From: Corallococcus sicarius
Lineage (GTDB): Bacteria; Myxococcota; Myxococcia; Myxococcales; Myxococcaceae
NCBI RefSeq assembly: GCF_003611735.1
Contig: NZ_RAWG01000013.1
Span: 1-62,928, forward strand
Reading direction: 5' to 3'
Length of the DNA: 62,928 bases
The notes under the pieces were generated by a model. That model was not told where the DNA came from. It searched no databases and worked only from the letters and a program-made list of their open reading frames with translations. Position numbers and translations under genes: made by a program. The number at the start of each line of letters is the position of its first letter. Position 1 is the first letter of the stretch. This document shows, in pieces, positions 25,804 through 34,537 of this stretch.

Positions 25804-27135
25804 ATGTCTGACACCGTGACGTCCCGGCTCGCCGGATTCCACAAGCTGCCGATGGAGGAGCGACTCGCTCAGATTGGCCGCATGTTCCGGCTGTCTGAAG
25901 AAGAGCTGGAGCAGCTTCGCGGCGTGGGCACGCTGGATCCGGTGCTCGCCAACCAGATGATTGAAAACGCGGTGGGCACCTTCTCCCTGCCGCTGGGGCT
26001 GGGCCTCAACCTCAACGTCAACGGGCGCGACTACATCGTGCCCATGGCGGTGGAGGAGCCCTCCGTCGTCGCGGCGGTGTCGTTCGCGTCGAAGATCGTC
26101 CGCGAGTCCGGAGGCTTCGTCGCGGAGGCCGACGAGTCGATGATGATCGGCCAGGTGCAGGTGTCCAACTACGGCGACCCCGTGAAGGCCACTGAGCACA
26201 TCCTGGACGCGAAGGAGCAGATCCTCGCCCTGGCGAACAGCTTCCACCCGGCCATGGTCGCCCGGGGCGGCGGTGCGCGGGACGTGGAGGTGCGCATCCT
26301 GCCCGCGCCGGAGGGCCCGCGCGGCGAGCCGCTGCTCATCGTCCACATCCTCATCGACACGCAGGAGGCGATGGGGGCGAACCTCATCAACACCGTCGCC
26401 GAGGGCGTGGCGCCGCTGATTGAGCAGGTGACGGGCGGCAAGGTGTACCTGCGCATCCTGTCCAACCTGGCGGACCGCCGGCTCGCGCGCGCCACGTGCC
26501 GCATCCCGCTGCCGATGCTGGCGGACTTCGACCTGCCGGGCGAGGAGATCGCCGAAGGCATCGCGCAGGCCAGCCGCTTCGCGGAAGCGGATCCGTACCG
26601 CGCCGCCACGCACAACAAGGGCGTGATGAACGGCATCGACGCGGTGGCCATCGCCACCGGTCAGGACTGGCGCTCCATTGAAGCGGGCGCGCACGCGTTC
26701 GCCTGCCGGGGCGGGCAGTACCGGCCGCTGTCCACCTGGTACCTGGAGGAAGGGCACCTCGTGGGCCGCATCGAGCTGCCGCTGGCGCTGGGCACGGTGG
26801 GCGGCCCCATCAAAGTGCACCCGGGCGTGCAGGTGGCGCTCAAGCTGATGCGCGTGTCGGGCGTGCGCGAGCTGTCCATGGTGTTCGCGGCGGTGGGGCT
26901 CGCGCAGAACTTCGCGGCGCTCCGGGCCCTGGGTTCGGTGGGCATCCAGAAGGGCCACATGGCCATGCACGCCCGCTGCGTCGCGGTGACGGCGGGCGCG
27001 CGCGGTGGCGACGTGGAGAAGGTCGCCAACCTGCTGGTGAAGGCCGGGCACGTGAAGGTGGAGAAGGCGCGGGAGATCCTCGCAAGCCTCCTCCCCGACA
27101 CCCCCGCCGTCGCCGTCACCGTCACCAACGGCTGA
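25804..27135 (+). CDS. mvaA: Hydroxymethylglutaryl-CoA reductase, class II type
   Basis: Reduces HMG-CoA to mevalonate (or the reverse). The 443-aa protein matches the degradative/class II form by its ENAVGTFSLPLGLGLN and EEPSVVAAVSFASK segments (catalytic Glu), NKGVMNGIDAVAIATGQDWR (catalytic Lys and Asp region), LGTVGGPIKVHPG and the C-terminal catalytic His in GHMAMHARCVAV. No membrane anchor. ATG 25804, with AAGGAAG upstream, is preferred to 25777. In an operon with all downstream mevalonate enzymes the direction is presumably biosynthetic, in spite of the class name. A small hairpin follows before the kinase gene. Confidence 0.96.
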   Translation: MSDTVTSRLAGFHKLPMEERLAQIGRMFRLSEEELEQLRGVGTLDPVLANQMIENAVGTFSLPLGLGLNLNVNGRDYIVPMAVEEPSVVAAVSFASKIVRESGGFVAEADESMMIGQVQVSNYGDPVKATEHILDAKEQILALANSFHPAMVARGGGARDVEVRILPAPEGPRGEPLLIVHILIDTQEAMGANLINTVAEGVAPLIEQVTGGKVYLRILSNLADRRLARATCRIPLPMLADFDLPGEEIAEGIAQASRFAEADPYRAATHNKGVMNGIDAVAIATGQDWRSIEAGAHAFACRGGQYRPLSTWYLEEGHLVGRIELPLALGTVGGPIKVHPGVQVALKLMRVSGVRELSMVFAAVGLAQNFAALRALGSVGIQKGHMAMHARCVAVTAGARGGDVEKVANLLVKAGHVKVEKAREILASLLPDTPAVAVTVTNG

Positions 27136-27144
27136 CCCCATCAC

Positions 27145-27165
27145 CCCCGCGCGCATGTCGCGGGG
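27145..27165 (+). terminator. Small hairpin between mvaA and mevalonate kinase
   Basis: CCCCGCG at 27145-27151 and CGCGGGG at 27159-27165 flank a 7-base loop. No U-tract follows, so it may act as an mRNA processing or stability element rather than a full terminator. Confidence 0.4.
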
Positions 27166-27228
27166 CTCCTCGCAGGTCCAGGGCGGCGCGCTCCTTTTCG
27201 AGTGCCCGCCCCTTTTCCTACCGGTGCC

Positions 27229-28179
27229 ATGACTCCCGCAACGAAACCCCTCGTCGCCTTCGGTGCCGGCAAGGTCATCCTGCTGGGTGAGCACAGCGTG
27301 GTGTACGGCTACCCCGCGCTCGCGGGCCCCTTGAGCTTCGGTGTGACGGCGCGCGGCGTGCCCGCGCGCTCGTGCCAGCTGGACGTGCCGGTGACGGCGG
27401 ACGCGGCGCAGAAGCGCCTCATGCGCAAGGCGTTCGCGCGGGCGGCGCGGATGGTGGGCGAGCCCAAGGTGAAGGTGACGCTGGAGGCCCGGCTGCCGCT
27501 GTCCGCGGGGCTGGGCAGCTCCGCGGCGCTGGCGGTGGCCACGTCGCGCGTGCTGCTCCAGGCGGCGGGCCAGGAGCCCACGGCGAAGGCCACGGCGCGC
27601 CTGGCGTGGGAGATGGAGCAGGAGTTCCACGGCACGCCCTCCGGCGTGGACCACACCACCAGCGCGGAGGAGAAGCTCATCCTCTACCGGCGGGTGCAGG
27701 GACCGTCGGGCGTCACCGGCCGGGCGCGCGAGGTGAAGAGTCCGCGCGCCGTGTCGGTGGTGGTGGCGCTGGCGGGTGCGCGCAGTCCCACGAAGGTGAC
27801 GGTGGGCGCGCTGCGCGAGCGGCAGGCGCGGTGGCCGGAGCGCTACCGCCGGCTGTTCGCGCAGGTGGGAAGGCTCGTCACCGAGGCGTCGAAGGCGGTG
27901 GAGGCGGGTGACCTGGAGGGGCTGGGGGACGCGATGAACGTCAACCAGGGCCTGCTGGGTGCGCTGGGCCTGTCGTCACCGGCGCTGGAAGACATGGTGT
28001 ACCGGCTGCGCGGCTTGGGGGCGCTGGGCGCCAAACTCACCGGGGCAGGTGGCGACGGTGGCGCCGTCATCGGCCTCTTCCTCGAACCGGAGCCCGTGGT
28101 CGCGAAGCTGACGCGCGACGGCGTGCGCTGCTTCGCCAGCCAACTGGCGGGACCGCGGGCCCAGGGAGTCCATTCATGA
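27229..28179 (+). CDS. mvk: Mevalonate kinase
   Basis: GHMP-family kinase of 316 aa phosphorylating mevalonate at C5. Motif 1 (AFGAGKVILLGEHSVVYGYPAL) and the ATP-binding motif 2 (LPLSAGLGSSAALAVA) are intact. The catalytic Asp lies in HGTPSGVDHTTS, and motif 3 is KLTGAGGDGGAVIGL. GEHSVVYG distinguishes it from phosphomevalonate kinase. The start is ATG 27229; no strong ribosome-binding site is visible. The stop overlaps the mvaD start by 4 bases (ATGA), indicating translational coupling. Confidence 0.95.
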   Translation: MTPATKPLVAFGAGKVILLGEHSVVYGYPALAGPLSFGVTARGVPARSCQLDVPVTADAAQKRLMRKAFARAARMVGEPKVKVTLEARLPLSAGLGSSAALAVATSRVLLQAAGQEPTAKATARLAWEMEQEFHGTPSGVDHTTSAEEKLILYRRVQGPSGVTGRAREVKSPRAVSVVVALAGARSPTKVTVGALRERQARWPERYRRLFAQVGRLVTEASKAVEAGDLEGLGDAMNVNQGLLGALGLSSPALEDMVYRLRGLGALGAKLTGAGGDGGAVIGLFLEPEPVVAKLTRDGVRCFASQLAGPRAQGVHS

Positions 28180-29162
28180 AAGCAACCGTCCGGGCGCATC
28201 CGAACATCGCCCTCGTGAAGTACTGGGGGAAGCGGGATGACGCGCTCATCCTCCCGCACCAGTCCAGCCTGTCGCTCACGCTGTCGCCCATCCACGTGAC
28301 GACGACGGTGGAGTTCGGCGCGGCGGCCGACCACGTGGAGCTGCACGGCCACGTCGCCAAGGGCAGCGAGCGCGACCGCGTGCTGCGCCTGCTGGACGCC
28401 GTGCGCGTGCAGGCGGGCCGCGACCTGGGCCCCGCGAAGGTGGTGTCGCGCGGCGACTTCCCGATGGCGGCGGGGCTCGCCAGCAGCGCGGCGGGCTTCG
28501 CGGCGCTGGCCGTCGCGGGGCGTCAGGCGGCGGGGCTGCCCGCGGACACGCGCGCCTCCAGCATCCTCGCCCGAAGGGGCAGCGGCTCCGCGTGCCGCAG
28601 CGTGCAGGGCGGCTTCTGCGAGTGGCTGCGCGGCGAGCGCGAGGACGGCGAGGACAGCTACGCGGTGCAGCGCTTCGACGCCGGACACTGGCCGGAGCTG
28701 CGCATGGTGGTGGCCATCGTCGACCGCGGCGAGAAGGAAGTGAAGTCGCGAGACGGCATGAAGTCCGCGGTGGAGACGAGCCCCTACTACCCGGCGTGGG
28801 TGAAGGACGCGGAAGCGGAGGTGCCCCGCGCCCGCGACCTCATCGCGAAGAAGGACCTGGAGGGGCTGGGGGAGCTGTGCGAGCGCAACGCATGGCGGAT
28901 GCACAGCACCTCGCTCGCGGCCGACCCACCGCTCTGCTACCTGAGCCCGGCGACGCTGGGGCTCATCCAGCACCTGCGCGAGCAGCGCAAGAAGGGCGTG
29001 CCGGTGTGGTTCACGCTCGACGCGGGGCCCAACCCGGTGCTGCTGACGGACGCGGCGCACGAAGTGGCGGCGGAGGCCCTGGCCCGCGCGTGCGGCGCGG
29101 TGGACGTGGTGCGCTGCGTGCCCGGCGGGGACGCGGTCCTCCTGTCGGAGCACCTGTTCTGA
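28176..29162 (+). CDS. mvaD: Diphosphomevalonate decarboxylase
   Basis: Converts mevalonate-5-diphosphate to IPP with ATP and loss of CO2. 328 aa with the family segments HPNIALVKYWGKRD, LPHQSSLSLTLSP, the phosphate-binding loop ASSAAGFAALAVA, RRGSGSACRSVQGGFCEW and the late LDAGPNPVLLT with the catalytic Asp. It overlaps the kinase genes on both sides (4 bases upstream, 1 base downstream), so the last three genes of the cluster are tightly coupled. Confidence 0.96.
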   Translation: MKATVRAHPNIALVKYWGKRDDALILPHQSSLSLTLSPIHVTTTVEFGAAADHVELHGHVAKGSERDRVLRLLDAVRVQAGRDLGPAKVVSRGDFPMAAGLASSAAGFAALAVAGRQAAGLPADTRASSILARRGSGSACRSVQGGFCEWLRGEREDGEDSYAVQRFDAGHWPELRMVVAIVDRGEKEVKSRDGMKSAVETSPYYPAWVKDAEAEVPRARDLIAKKDLEGLGELCERNAWRMHSTSLAADPPLCYLSPATLGLIQHLREQRKKGVPVWFTLDAGPNPVLLTDAAHEVAAEALARACGAVDVVRCVPGGDAVLLSEHLF

Positions 29163-30241
29163 TGGAGCGCGCGCTCTCCGCACCCGGCAAGCTGTTCGTC
29201 TCCGGCGAGTACGCCGTGCTGTGGGGAGGCGTCTCGCGCGTGGCCGCGGTGGCGCCTCGCACGGCCGCCTACGTGCGCAGGCGGCAGGACTCGCGCGTGC
29301 ACATCTGCCTGGAGGAGGGGACGTTCCAGGGGCTCACCACGCCCCGGGGCGTGAAGTGGGAGCGCGACGTTCCGGCGGGGTTCTCCTTCGTCGCGCGCAC
29401 GCTGGATGAAGCCCTGCGCGCGCACGGCCGGCCCAGCGTGGGCTTCGACCTCGCGGTGGCGCCGGGCGCGATGGGGCCCGGAGGCCACAAGCTGGGGCTG
29501 GGCGGCAGCGCCTCCGCGTCGGTGCTCGCGGCGGAGGGCGCCCGCTTCGTGCTGGAGGAGAAGTTCGACGTGCTGAAGCTCGCGCTCGTCTCGCACGCGC
29601 TGGGACAGGGCGGAAAGGGGAGCGGCGGCGACGTGGCGGCGAGCTTCGCGGGCGGGCTGTCGCGCTACCGGCGCTACGACGTGGCCGCGCTGACGGAGGC
29701 CGCCAACACCGGCCGCTTCCACGCGGCGCTCGCCGAGTCGCCGCCGGTGGACCTGTGGCGCATGCCCGCGCCCCGCGTCGCCATGCTCTACGCCTTCACC
29801 GGGGAGAGCGCGTCCACGAAGCTGCTCATCGCCCAGGTGGAGGAGCGGCTCGCGGAGGCTGGCCGGCAGGCCTTCGTGGTGCGCTCGGACGCGCTGGGCC
29901 ACGCGATTGAAGACGGCCTGGGCGGCGGCGACTTCCGCGCCTTCAGCGACGCGGTGAAGGCCCAGCACGCGCTGCTCCTGGAGCTGGGGCCGTTGGAGAC
30001 CGAAGGCATGCGCCGCGTGCTGGCGATTGCTGCCTCGTACGGCTGCGCGGGCAAGCTGTCCGGCGCGGGCGGCGGCGATGGGTGCATCCTCTTCGCCCCA
30101 GATGCTCAGGCGCGCGAGGAGCTGCGCCAGGGCCTGGAGTCGCGCGGCTTCCTCACGCTGCTCTTGGACGTGGAGCCCGGTGTGCGCGGCGAGGCCCAGG
30201 CGGATGCGCGGCTTCGCGGCTGGGTGGACGCGCTCGTCTGA
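29162..30241 (+). CDS. mvaK2: Phosphomevalonate kinase
   Basis: GHMP kinase of 359 aa making diphosphomevalonate. Motif 1 reads APGKLFVSGEYAVLWGG, motif 2 is KLGLGGSASASVLAAEG and motif 3 is KLSGAGGGDGCILF; GQGGKGSGGDVAASFAGG supplies the catalytic Asp region. ATG 29162 shares its first base with the TGA of mvaD. It ends the mevalonate cluster, 27 bases before a convergent outer-membrane gene. The cluster thus holds every step from HMG-CoA to IPP/DMAPP; HMG-CoA synthase must be elsewhere. Confidence 0.93.
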   Translation: MERALSAPGKLFVSGEYAVLWGGVSRVAAVAPRTAAYVRRRQDSRVHICLEEGTFQGLTTPRGVKWERDVPAGFSFVARTLDEALRAHGRPSVGFDLAVAPGAMGPGGHKLGLGGSASASVLAAEGARFVLEEKFDVLKLALVSHALGQGGKGSGGDVAASFAGGLSRYRRYDVAALTEAANTGRFHAALAESPPVDLWRMPAPRVAMLYAFTGESASTKLLIAQVEERLAEAGRQAFVVRSDALGHAIEDGLGGGDFRAFSDAVKAQHALLLELGPLETEGMRRVLAIAASYGCAGKLSGAGGGDGCILFAPDAQAREELRQGLESRGFLTLLLDVEPGVRGEAQADARLRGWVDALV

Positions 30242-30268
30242 AGAGGCAGCGCGCGTCCAGGCGGGCCG

Positions 30269-31447
30269 TTAGAACATGTGGCCGAAGGTGACGTAGAAGC
30301 GCTGGCGGCCCGTCTCGGTGGAGCGCGCGTAGTCCATGCGCACCACGGCCGCGCGGCGTGAGAAGCGCAGGCCGCCGCCGATGCCCGGGTGCCAGTCATG
30401 CCACTTGCCGTCCGACACGCCCGGATGCCACACGCGGCCCAGGTCGAAGAACACCACCGCGCCCAGCGCGACGGGCTGGCCGAAGATGGACATGCGGGCG
30501 GCCTGGAAGCGCAGCTCGGAGTTGCTGAAGGCCTTCACGTTGCCGGCGAAGCGGTTGCGCTCGATGCCGCGCACGCTGCTCATGCCGCCAATGCCCTCGG
30601 AGATGTTGACGCCGCCCGTCGTCATCCACTCGAAGAAGGGCACCTCGCCAAACAGCATGTCCAGCGTCAGCCGCTGCGCGAAGACGAGGCGCTCCGACAG
30701 CTTGAAGTAGCGCCGCTCGCTCAGCGTCACGCCCGCGTACTGGTAGCGGCTGAAGGTGGCCAGGCCCGACACGCGCAGCGCCACCTCCTCCACGCCGCCC
30801 GTCGTCGGGTCGCCCTCCTGGTCGCGCGTGTCCCAGAGCGCGCCCGCGAGGATCTGCCCGCTGGGCCCACCCTCGATGCCAATGGGCTTCTCCTGCGCGA
30901 GGATGGACGTCTCGTAGGGGGCCACGCTGGTGTTGCGCCACCCGTAGCCCACGTAGGACTGGAACGGGTGCGTCTCACCGAAGGGCCGGCCGCGCAGGCG
31001 GACCCAGAAGCCCGGCGAGCCCTTGTCGAAGTTGTAGCGCTCGTCCTCCACGTTGCCGCGGAAGTTCGGGGCGGACAGGTTGCCCGCGCCGAAGAACGGG
31101 CTGCTCTTCTCCTGCCGGTACTCCAGCCGGCCCTCCAGCCGCAGGGGCCCCAGCAACTGCGGGCCGTCGTAGCGGAGGTAATGATTCTGGGCACCGCGTG
31201 AGCTGAAGAAGATCTGCGCGGCCAGGGCGTGCGCGTACGGCGTCTTGCCCGGCGCGTACAGGTACATGCCGCCCACCGCGCCGTAGCCGAAGCCCTGATC
31301 CGAGCTGAAGCTCACCAGCGGCAGCGCGATGCCGTCCATCGACGGCGCCTTCTTCACGGGCTGGAGCCCGGGCGCGGGGGCACGGCCGGCCGCGGCGGCG
31401 CTGAGCGTCAGCAGGAGAAAGAAGAGGCAGATGACAGGAGCCAGCAT
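30269..31447 (-). CDS. BamA/Omp85-type (surface antigen D15-like) outer-membrane barrel
   Basis: 392 aa. Signal peptide (MLAPVICLFFLLLTLSAAAAG) followed directly by beta-barrel sequence of alternating aromatic and hydrophobic strands, for example LPLVSFSSDQGFGYGAVGGMYLY and RLEYRQEKSSPFFGAGN. SSVRGIERNRFAGN resembles the VRG(Y/F) motif of the Omp85 barrel loop. The C-terminus ends YVTFGHMF, the terminal-Phe signature recognised by the BAM complex. No POTRA domains precede the barrel, so it is a short D15-like porin or transporter rather than BamA. Start chosen at the signal peptide; a 41-codon upstream extension is unsupported. Confidence 0.87.
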   Translation of the reverse strand: MLAPVICLFFLLLTLSAAAAGRAPAPGLQPVKKAPSMDGIALPLVSFSSDQGFGYGAVGGMYLYAPGKTPYAHALAAQIFFSSRGAQNHYLRYDGPQLLGPLRLEGRLEYRQEKSSPFFGAGNLSAPNFRGNVEDERYNFDKGSPGFWVRLRGRPFGETHPFQSYVGYGWRNTSVAPYETSILAQEKPIGIEGGPSGQILAGALWDTRDQEGDPTTGGVEEVALRVSGLATFSRYQYAGVTLSERRYFKLSERLVFAQRLTLDMLFGEVPFFEWMTTGGVNISEGIGGMSSVRGIERNRFAGNVKAFSNSELRFQAARMSIFGQPVALGAVVFFDLGRVWHPGVSDGKWHDWHPGIGGGLRFSRRAAVVRMDYARSTETGRQRFYVTFGHMF

Positions 31448-31600
31448 CGAAACCCCGTGAAGCCCCGAGGGGGCGCATCGATTCCAGCCCGGGACTAGGA
31501 CGCGCTCTGCCCGCCTGCTCTCCAAGAGAGCATCGCGGCCCCAGAAGCTCCTGTCCCCCTGAATGCCCATTTTGCATCGCGGGATGGGGGAGCCGTCAAC

Positions 31601-33193
31601 GTGCCCGAAAGTTTGAGCGAACTCGTCAGCGAGAATTCACGGAATTGGGCGAATGGCCTTGTTCGGCGCATTGGGTCCAAAGTGCCTCCGGTGGCGTCCC
31701 GGCGCGCCCGGAATGTCCTGCTGGTGCACCTGGACGGTGTGCCCAAGGCCCTGCTGGACGAGGCGATTGTCGCGGGGCGGATGCCCTTCGTCGCGCACCT
31801 CGTCCGCTCGGGCGCGTATCACCTGGAGAACGCCTTCTGGGGCGCGCCTACCTCCACGCCCTTCTTCCAGGCGGGGTTGCTCTACGGGCTCCAGCATCCG
31901 AACCTGCCGGGTTACAGCTGGTACGACCGCTCGCTCGGCCGCAAGGTCCAGATGAACACCCCTGGCGACGCGATGGCCATCGACGCGCGCTTGAGGGGCC
32001 ACGGCCGCACGAGCCTGTTGGATCACGGCGGGCACACCTACTTCTCGCTCTTCCACGCGGGCGCCACCAACCGCATGTGCATGAGCACGCTGTCGAGCTT
32101 CAAGCTGATGGCGCGCTCGTTCGCCTACGAGATGCAGGGCCTGTCGTCGGCGCGCACGCGCGGCGCGTGGGATTTCCTGCGCTCGTTCGGGATGGAGTCC
32201 TGGCAGGCGGTGCGCGAGGTGCGCCAGTGGGCGCGCTCCGTCAACGACTGGCGCCACGAGCAGGGCTTCCTCCTGAGCCGCATCCTCCTGCAGCGGCTGG
32301 GTTGGAGCTTCGCGTACACCAAGTCCCTGGTGGACATGGTGCGAGGTGTGCCGCTCATCTACCTGGTCTACGGCAACTACGACGAGGTGGCCCACCGCCG
32401 CGGCCCGCGCTCGGAGCTGGCGATGCAGGAGCTGCACCGCGTGGACGCGTCCCTGGCGGAGCTGTTCGCCGTGGCCCGTGCCGCGCCGGAGCCCTACGAC
32501 GTCATCCTGCTGTCCGACCACGGCCACGTGGACAGCCTGCCCATGGAGCAGCGGCAGGGCCGGCGCCTGGAGGCCGTGCTCTTCGAAGGAGCCACGCCGC
32601 CCCTGCGTGAGGGGGTGCTCAGCGGTCTCCTGGACGGACGCGAGGCCCCGACGCCGGACACGTCCGCGTGCGAGCCCTTCACGCCGGTGGTGGTGGAAGC
32701 CGGCAACTTCGCGCACATCTACCTGAGCTGCCGTGCCACGCCGCTGGAGGCGCGCGAGCTGCTGGCGCGGCATCCGGACGTGCTGGCGCGCGCCACGGGC
32801 AACGCGGACATCGGCATGGTGGCGATGCGCCGGGGCTCGGAAGCCGTGGTGGTGATGGGCGGCGGCGTCTACGGCCTTGCCGACCTGGACCGCGCGCCGC
32901 TGTCCTCCGAGTACAGCCGCAGCGCCATGGCGGACTTCCTCCAGGGGCTGCCGCACATGGAGACGGCGGGCGACCTGGTGCTCTTCGGTGAGGCCGTGCA
33001 GAAGGGCGGCACGGTGGGCTTCGCGTGGGAGTTCGGCTCGCACGGCGGCCTGACGCGCGTGGAGTCCGACAGCCTGGTGATGTGGCCCGCGAACGGGCCC
33101 GTGGACCTGTCTGGCCTCAGCCACTGCGCGCGGCTGCACGAGCGGCTGGCGGAGGCCTACCTGGACACGGGCTCACCGCGAATACTGCATTGA
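31601..33193 (+). CDS. Alkaline-phosphatase-superfamily phosphodiesterase/phosphatase-like protein
   Basis: 530 aa with the layout of the nucleotide pyrophosphatase/alkaline phosphatase superfamily: metal-site strand NVLLVHLDGVPKALLDEAI, a serine/threonine-containing nucleophile region GAPTSTPFFQAGLLYG, NYDEVAHRRGPRS and the late metal motif VILLSDHGHVDS. WEFGSHGGLTRVE carries a further His. No clear signal peptide, so location is uncertain. GTG 31601 has GGGGGAG upstream. It is followed 17 bases later by a UPF0104 membrane protein, suggesting a joint role in lipid or envelope phosphate chemistry (inference). Confidence 0.85.
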   Translation: MPESLSELVSENSRNWANGLVRRIGSKVPPVASRRARNVLLVHLDGVPKALLDEAIVAGRMPFVAHLVRSGAYHLENAFWGAPTSTPFFQAGLLYGLQHPNLPGYSWYDRSLGRKVQMNTPGDAMAIDARLRGHGRTSLLDHGGHTYFSLFHAGATNRMCMSTLSSFKLMARSFAYEMQGLSSARTRGAWDFLRSFGMESWQAVREVRQWARSVNDWRHEQGFLLSRILLQRLGWSFAYTKSLVDMVRGVPLIYLVYGNYDEVAHRRGPRSELAMQELHRVDASLAELFAVARAAPEPYDVILLSDHGHVDSLPMEQRQGRRLEAVLFEGATPPLREGVLSGLLDGREAPTPDTSACEPFTPVVVEAGNFAHIYLSCRATPLEARELLARHPDVLARATGNADIGMVAMRRGSEAVVVMGGGVYGLADLDRAPLSSEYSRSAMADFLQGLPHMETAGDLVLFGEAVQKGGTVGFAWEFGSHGGLTRVESDSLVMWPANGPVDLSGLSHCARLHERLAEAYLDTGSPRILH

Positions 33194-33210
33194 AACCGAA
33201 AGGGAGGACC

Positions 33211-34293
33211 ATGCGGCTTCCCAACGCCGGTGGACGCACGTGGCTGAAGGTGCTGGGCGCCGTGGTGGGGCTCGTGCTGTCCGTGCTCCTGCTGTCCACG
33301 GCCTTCTTCAAGTGGAACCTGCATGGGGCAGGGGACCTGCTCATCCCCCGCTTCCCGCTGCGCAAGTTCTTGCAGGACCTGCCGGGACACCTGGTGTGGC
33401 TGGTGCCCTTCCTGCTGCTCCAGGCGTCGCTCGTGCCGCTGCGCGCGGTGCAGTGGCAGGCCACGCTGCGCAAGCCCATCCCGTTCCGCGACCGCTACCA
33501 CCTGGTGGGCATTGGCGTCTTCGTGCACAACGCGCTGCCGGGGAAGCTGGGCGAAGTCACGCGGGCCTTCCTGCTGTCGCGCACGCAGAACGTGCCCTTC
33601 GTTCGAGGCCTGGGCTCCGTGGGCGTGTGCAAGCTGATGGAGTTCGCGTGCCTGATGCTGCTGGTGGCCCTGTCGTTCCTGGGCCCCTTCGGCACGACGA
33701 TGGCCCACTTCCGGGGGGAGATGAAGGTGGCCGTGTCGCTGTGCATCGGCCTGGTCGCGCTGGTGGTGCTGCTGGCCCACTGGGCCGCGCCCCTGGGGCG
33801 CTGGCTGCACAAACGCCACAGCCTGCCGCGCGTGGAGAGCTTCCTCAGCCACGTGGGCGAGGGCCTGGGCACCGCGCGCTCCTTCAAGGGCATGGCGAAG
33901 GTGTTCTTCTTCTCCATCTTCCCGGTGTCCGCGTCCGCGCTGGCCTATGGGCTCGCGCTCCACGGCATTGGCATCCCCGGGGGGCTCTTCGCGGGCGCCG
34001 TGGTGCTGGGGGCCATCTCCCTGGGGCAGGCGCTGCCGGGCGTCCCGGCGGGCATGGGCATCTACTACTTCGTGACGAGCTGGGCGGCCCGCTCGCTGGG
34101 GGCCAGCGCGGAGGACGCGGCAGCCTTCGCCACGCTCACCCACCTTGGCACCGTGCTCAGCCAGGTGTCCGTGGGCGCCCTGTCCGTGCACCACAGCAAG
34201 CTGCGGATCCGCGACCTGCGCAAGGGAGGCCGGCTGGCCGCCGACGCCGCGCACCACGTGGCGCACGAAGCCGTGGAGCCCGCGCCGCCCTGA
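33211..34293 (+). CDS. UPF0104 / lysylphosphatidylglycerol-synthase-type integral membrane protein
   Basis: 360 aa with about seven or eight transmembrane helices (first at residues 13-31). The conserved family segments NALPGKLGEVTRAFLLSR, CKLMEFACLMLLVALS and GQALPGVPAGMGIYYFV match the flippase-like membrane domain found in MprF and in stand-alone UPF0104 proteins. No cytoplasmic aminoacyl-transferase domain is attached. Start ATG 33211 with GGGAGG upstream. It shares an operon with the phosphatase-fold protein and ends at a strong terminator. Confidence 0.88.
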   Translation: MRLPNAGGRTWLKVLGAVVGLVLSVLLLSTAFFKWNLHGAGDLLIPRFPLRKFLQDLPGHLVWLVPFLLLQASLVPLRAVQWQATLRKPIPFRDRYHLVGIGVFVHNALPGKLGEVTRAFLLSRTQNVPFVRGLGSVGVCKLMEFACLMLLVALSFLGPFGTTMAHFRGEMKVAVSLCIGLVALVVLLAHWAAPLGRWLHKRHSLPRVESFLSHVGEGLGTARSFKGMAKVFFFSIFPVSASALAYGLALHGIGIPGGLFAGAVVLGAISLGQALPGVPAGMGIYYFVTSWAARSLGASAEDAAAFATLTHLGTVLSQVSVGALSVHHSKLRIRDLRKGGRLAADAAHHVAHEAVEPAPP

Positions 34294-34324
34294 TCCGCGG
34301 AAAGGGCCTGTGCCGGAAAACAAA

Positions 34325-34353
34325 AAGGGCCCCGACTTGTGGTCGGGGCCCTT
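34325..34353. terminator. Strong bidirectional intrinsic terminator
   Basis: A 12-bp perfect stem (AAGGGCCCCGAC with GTCGGGGCCCTT) around the loop TTGTG is followed by CTTTTTA on the plus strand and by TTTGTTTT on the minus strand. It terminates the UPF0104 operon rightward and the tRNA-Leu transcript leftward. Confidence 0.95.
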
Positions 34354-34365
34354 CTTTTTACTTCA

Positions 34366-34449
34366 TGCCCGGGAGAGGACTCGAACCTCCATGCCCTTGC
34401 AGGCGCTAGACCCTGAATCTAGTGTGTCTACCAATTCCACCACCCGGGC
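34366..34449 (-). tRNA. tRNA-Leu (anticodon CAG)
   Basis: The reverse strand folds as a class II tRNA: acceptor GCCCGGG with CCCGGGC and discriminator A, D-arm GGTGGAATTGGTAGACAC, anticodon stem CTAGA/TCTAG around TTCAGGG (anticodon CAG, reading the CUG codon that dominates this genome), an extra arm between anticodon and T stems, and T-loop TTCGAGT. 84 nt; the CCA end is not encoded. A terminator stem lies 12 bases downstream. Confidence 0.97.
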
Positions 34450-34537
34450 GGATGGGGGTGCTGCCGGTGCGACGGGCGAGACGTATAAAGAACCTCTTCC
34501 GCCCGGTCAAGCACAACGTTTCAGGCCCCTTCACCGG

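Noticed and set aside
24661-27654. 997-codon open frame antisense to the mevalonate genes
   Set aside because: Shadow of GC-rich codon usage; composition is His/Arg/Gln/Leu-biased without motifs, and the plus strand encodes complete known enzymes.
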